A DNA stretch of 8,259 nucleotides from CAZPCT01 sp964585325 (lineage in GTDB: Bacteria > Patescibacteriota > Minisyncoccia > JACQLN01 > CAZPCT01): the NCBI GenBank assembly GCA_964585325.1, contig CAZPCT010000027.1, positions 1 to 8,259 on the forward strand, written 5' to 3'. The notes beneath the pieces are model-generated. The model was not told the DNA's origin and searched no databases. It saw only the letters and a program-made list of their open reading frames with translations. A program made the position numbers and the translations under genes. This document shows positions 6,065 through 8,259 of the stretch, one piece after another; positions within the stretch are counted from its first letter, which is position 1, and each line of letters starts with the position of its first letter.

Positions 6065-6607
6065 ATGAGACGTTTGCTTACGCACAATGTGTCCTTCTCT
6101 CGTATTCGTTGCAGCGATCTGCCCTGCTATGTTACAGAGGGGTTTGGCGGTAGGCCTATAGAAGAGTGGCCTCCATATACCTTTTTTGATCTGTACCTCA
6201 AAGGAGAGAAAGAGACGGCACATGGAGGGTTTGTACGGTGGTACAGCGGCCAACTTGAGAAATACCACGGCGTTTCAAAGAAGGAAGGCGGTATGTACAA
6301 GGGGTCGTTGTATCGGCTCATAGAGCAAGAGGCGCAGAAATCCTTTGACAACGTTGATACAGACACAAAGAACATGGTCATTTCAAAACGTGTTGATCAG
6401 CGGCTTTCCCTTCTTGAAAGCATTCAGGCCGAGGGGTATAAGGATGATACGGAACAGATACAGGGTGTACGAAAAAAGGGAAACGTGTACCTCTGCGGAG
6501 GTCACCATCGCGCAGCCATTCTTCGAGCGTTGGGTCAGGAGACACTGCCTAATGTGCTCGTATTTCCCCATAAAACACTGTACAGTGTGTATACTAAGAT
6601 TCGATAA
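6065..6607 (+). CDS. ParB/sulfiredoxin-like protein of unknown function
   Basis: A 180-aa protein whose C-terminal half resembles the ParB N-terminal/sulfiredoxin fold: RLSLLESIQAEGY (113-125), then VYLCGGHHRAAILRALG (141-157) and LPNVLVF. GGHHR matches the GGCHR nucleotide-binding loop of sulfiredoxin, with His147 where sulfiredoxin has its catalytic Cys; a Cys lies at 144. The N-terminal half (WPPYTFFDLYLKG, GGMYKGSLYRLIE) is not a domain I can name. The frame is open back to 5906, but ATG 6065 is chosen because the upstream part would overlap the glycosyltransferase by about 150 bases and reads as its shadow. The gap is 4 bases upstream and 3 downstream, so it is inside the operon. Possible roles include a small kinase, nucleotide-binding regulator or accessory factor. 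I do not assign one, and DNA partitioning seems unlikely in this context. Confidence 0.75.
   Translation: MRRLLTHNVSFSRIRCSDLPCYVTEGFGGRPIEEWPPYTFFDLYLKGEKETAHGGFVRWYSGQLEKYHGVSKKEGGMYKGSLYRLIEQEAQKSFDNVDTDTKNMVISKRVDQRLSLLESIQAEGYKDDTEQIQGVRKKGNVYLCGGHHRAAILRALGQETLPNVLVFPHKTLYSVYTKIR
6575..6588. other. 14-bp perfect palindrome before methyltransferase gene
   Basis: ACACTGTACAGTGT is a perfect palindrome without a spacer, lying inside the last codons of the ParB-like gene and 22 bases upstream of the next start codon. It could be a dimeric operator or a small RNA hairpin, but a palindrome this long is expected about once in two windows of this size by chance. No function is claimed. Confidence 0.3.
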
Positions 6608-6610
6608 AAA

Positions 6611-7324
6611 ATGTCTGAAGATACGGCACCTCTCTTTACTACAAAAGAAGAGTACAAGGGGTGGATTGACAGTCAGGACTGGTATCAGACCATTGAGCTG
6701 CAAAATGGTCTTGTCACTCCTGGCAGGTTTCCCACACATAAACGTATTCCCGCACTGAAGACGGTTGACTTTGAAGGGAAGAGCGTTCTTGATATTGGGT
6801 GCAATTCTGGCCAAAACAGCTTGCTTGCCAAAGCGCAGGGAGCTTCCAAAGTAGTTGGCGTGGATGTGGATGCAAGACGACTGAAGCAGGCAGGAATACT
6901 TGCCAGAAACGAGGGACTGGACGTGACTTTTTTAAATAGAAGCATCTTTGATCTCAACGATGAACGTTTTGACGTGGTGTTGTGTATTGCGGTGCTGACC
7001 GAAATCCCCAATTTCTTTGAGGCAGTTGAAAAGCTTAAGCGTGTTATTGGTGACTACGCACTCCTTGAGCTAGATTTGGCAAAGCCCTTGCTTTACCTGT
7101 CCTTTTCTAAACATTGGTTACGTGGGCATCGCAATCTTTCCCGTCGCGCGGCGGTAAGCGAGGTGAGAGAGTTGGGTGACGGGCGATGGGTCATCAGCCC
7201 TTCGTTCAAGGTTCTGCAGGCATTGTTTGGTGACGGGTTTCAACTGCGCAGAAGAAAGGGAGGGATACGGTATGACTTAGTTGAAGTCAGAAGGGTTGTA
7301 CAACCGGGAGTTGAAGAAAAATGA
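6611..7324 (+). CDS. SAM-dependent methyltransferase, CmoB/DUF1698-like
   Basis: A class I methyltransferase of 237 aa. It opens with a pre-fold segment containing DWYQTIELQNGLVTPG (23-38), which resembles the W-x-x-x-I-x-L-x-x-x-x-x-T-P-G lead-in of the CmoB/DUF1698 methyltransferase group. Motif I is SVLDIGCNSGQNS (58-70), then VVGVDVD (81-87, D85 the likely ribose contact) and FDVVLCIAVLTEI (120-132). The C-terminal part is basic. It lacks the length and extra domain of true tRNA carboxymethyltransferase CmoB, and its place in a glycan locus favours a sugar or lipid-linked substrate. It starts 3 bases after the ParB-like gene, and its stop overlaps the next gene as ATGA. It is not closely similar by eye to the three methyltransferases upstream. 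Confidence 0.87.
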   Translation: MSEDTAPLFTTKEEYKGWIDSQDWYQTIELQNGLVTPGRFPTHKRIPALKTVDFEGKSVLDIGCNSGQNSLLAKAQGASKVVGVDVDARRLKQAGILARNEGLDVTFLNRSIFDLNDERFDVVLCIAVLTEIPNFFEAVEKLKRVIGDYALLELDLAKPLLYLSFSKHWLRGHRNLSRRAAVSEVRELGDGRWVISPSFKVLQALFGDGFQLRRRKGGIRYDLVEVRRVVQPGVEEK

Positions 7325-8259
7325 TGAAGATCTGTTATCTCACACATGATCTTCGGCCGCAAACAGGGGGAGGCAGGTATGCCAGCAAGATTATCCGGGG
7401 TGTAGACAGGCAGGAACACATGGAAGTCTTGGTTTTGAAAGAGACTGATGACGGCCACGAGGGATTGCCACTCTTAAAGCGTGGCGCGGGTTTGTTTTCC
7501 GTTATTTTACAAGTACGGCAACATGTGAAGGGGTGTGACCTTATCCACGCGTTGGACGGGTATCCTTATGGTATTATTGCCGCTCTTGCAAACATTGGTG
7601 TAGGGAAACCACTTGTTATAAACTCTGTGGGAACGTATTCGGTCGCCCCGCTCTACAATTGGAAAACCTCCTACCTTCTCAGGTGGGCCTACTCACAGGC
7701 CGATCGTCTGGTTGCCATAAGTCATTTTGTGGCACGTGAAGTGCAGAAGGGTCTTGACTCACATAAAAATGTCGCGATTATTACTCCTGGCGTTAACTAC
7801 GAGAAGTTCTATGTAGAGAGAAGGGAGTCAGAGGAGGCGTTTATTCTCAGTGTGGGAGTATTGAAACACAGGAAGGGATATCACATATCCATACCGGCGT
7901 TTGCGCGTGCACAGAAGAAAATGCCCGGTCTCCGGTACAAGATAGTAGGTGACAAGCTTGATTCGCACTACTATGGGAGAATTACTGACATTGCGGAGCG
8001 GGAGGGGGTGCGTGGGTCTATAGATTTTTTGCATGGTATCTCTGATACTGAACTCAAGGATCTTTACGCTACTGCACGGCTCTTTGTCCTGACATCTGTT
8101 AATCATGGTCACCACTTTGAAGGGTTTGGCCTTGTCTTTCTGGAAGCTGCCGCTGCCGGGTTGCCGGTGGTGGGCACGCGCGGGAACGGCATTGAGAGTG
8201 CGGTCAACGGCGGCGTCAATGGTGTACTTGTGCCACAAGGGGATGTTGAAACGACCGCC
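7321..8259 (+). CDS. GT4-family glycosyltransferase, 3'-truncated by window edge
   Basis: The first 313 residues of a GT-B, GT4 glycosyltransferase; the frame is still open at the last base. It begins MMKICYLTHDLRPQTGGG, with the glycine-rich loop after the first strand (G16-G18). The donor domain has FILSVGVLKHRKGYH (174-188), YKIVGDK (206-212), and the complete E-x7-E signature E267...E275 (EGFGLVFLEAAAAGLPVV). About 50-80 residues are probably missing, judging from the family's usual length. Two adjacent ATGs (7321, 7324) are possible starts; the first overlaps the preceding stop as ATGA. GGGAG at 7306-7310 is a weak, distant ribosome-binding candidate. It is the most canonical of the four glycosyltransferases here. 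The acceptor and sugar are unknown. Confidence 0.93.
   Translation, partial: MMKICYLTHDLRPQTGGGRYASKIIRGVDRQEHMEVLVLKETDDGHEGLPLLKRGAGLFSVILQVRQHVKGCDLIHALDGYPYGIIAALANIGVGKPLVINSVGTYSVAPLYNWKTSYLLRWAYSQADRLVAISHFVAREVQKGLDSHKNVAIITPGVNYEKFYVERRESEEAFILSVGVLKHRKGYHISIPAFARAQKKMPGLRYKIVGDKLDSHYYGRITDIAEREGVRGSIDFLHGISDTELKDLYATARLFVLTSVNHGHHFEGFGLVFLEAAAAGLPVVGTRGNGIESAVNGGVNGVLVPQGDVETTA

Noticed and set aside
6345..6814. Overlapping open frames on both strands, 137 aa (+) and 143 aa (-)
   Set aside because: Both run across the junction of two well-supported genes in other frames and show no domain or sensible composition.
7828..8238. 136-aa open frame on the minus strand
   Set aside because: It is antisense to the donor domain of a clear glycosyltransferase, with no recognisable motif and no ribosome-binding site.

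Overview
The window is a densely packed, single-strand stretch of a surface-glycan biosynthesis locus. Ten protein-coding genes all read on the + strand, separated by at most 19 bases and in three places overlapping by ATGA. The last gene runs off the right edge, and the first may begin left of the window. There is no gene-free stretch over 20 bases, no RNA gene, no CRISPR array, no transposon and no clear promoter inside the window, so it looks like the interior of one long operon.

Layout: a NodB-type polysaccharide deacetylase (16-783); two GT4-type glycosyltransferases (793-1908, 1928-3001); three consecutive small SAM-dependent methyltransferases (2998-3660, 3671-4282, 4279-4893); a third GT4-type glycosyltransferase (4912-6060); a small ParB/sulfiredoxin-like protein of unknown role (6065-6607); a fourth methyltransferase of the CmoB/DUF1698-like kind (6611-7324); and a fourth, truncated GT4 glycosyltransferase (7321 to the edge). 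Together they look like enzymes that add sugars one at a time to a carrier at the inner face of the membrane, then decorate the chain by O-methylation and de-N-acetylation. No flippase, polymerase, ABC exporter, initiating phosphoglycosyltransferase or nucleotide-sugar gene is seen, so the locus must extend beyond the window.

Organism: the sequence is bacterial and uses TGA as a stop, so it does not use the TGA-to-glycine code of Absconditabacteria/Gracilibacteria. Small genes, minimal spacing, few Shine-Dalgarno sequences, many tandem small methyltransferases and GT4 enzymes, and short heptanucleotide repeats fit a Candidatus Patescibacteria (CPR, Parcubacteria-like) genome. This is an inference from style, not from a marker gene.

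The most unusual signal is a set of 7-bp-period repeats. The same 15-base AAGCTAT tract occurs in the reading frames of two adjacent but divergent glycosyltransferases at the same structural loop. In both cases it diverges just before the repeat would create an in-frame TAA. A second, degenerate heptamer tract (AAGTAGT-like) forms the end of one gene, its double stop codon and the spacer to the next gene.
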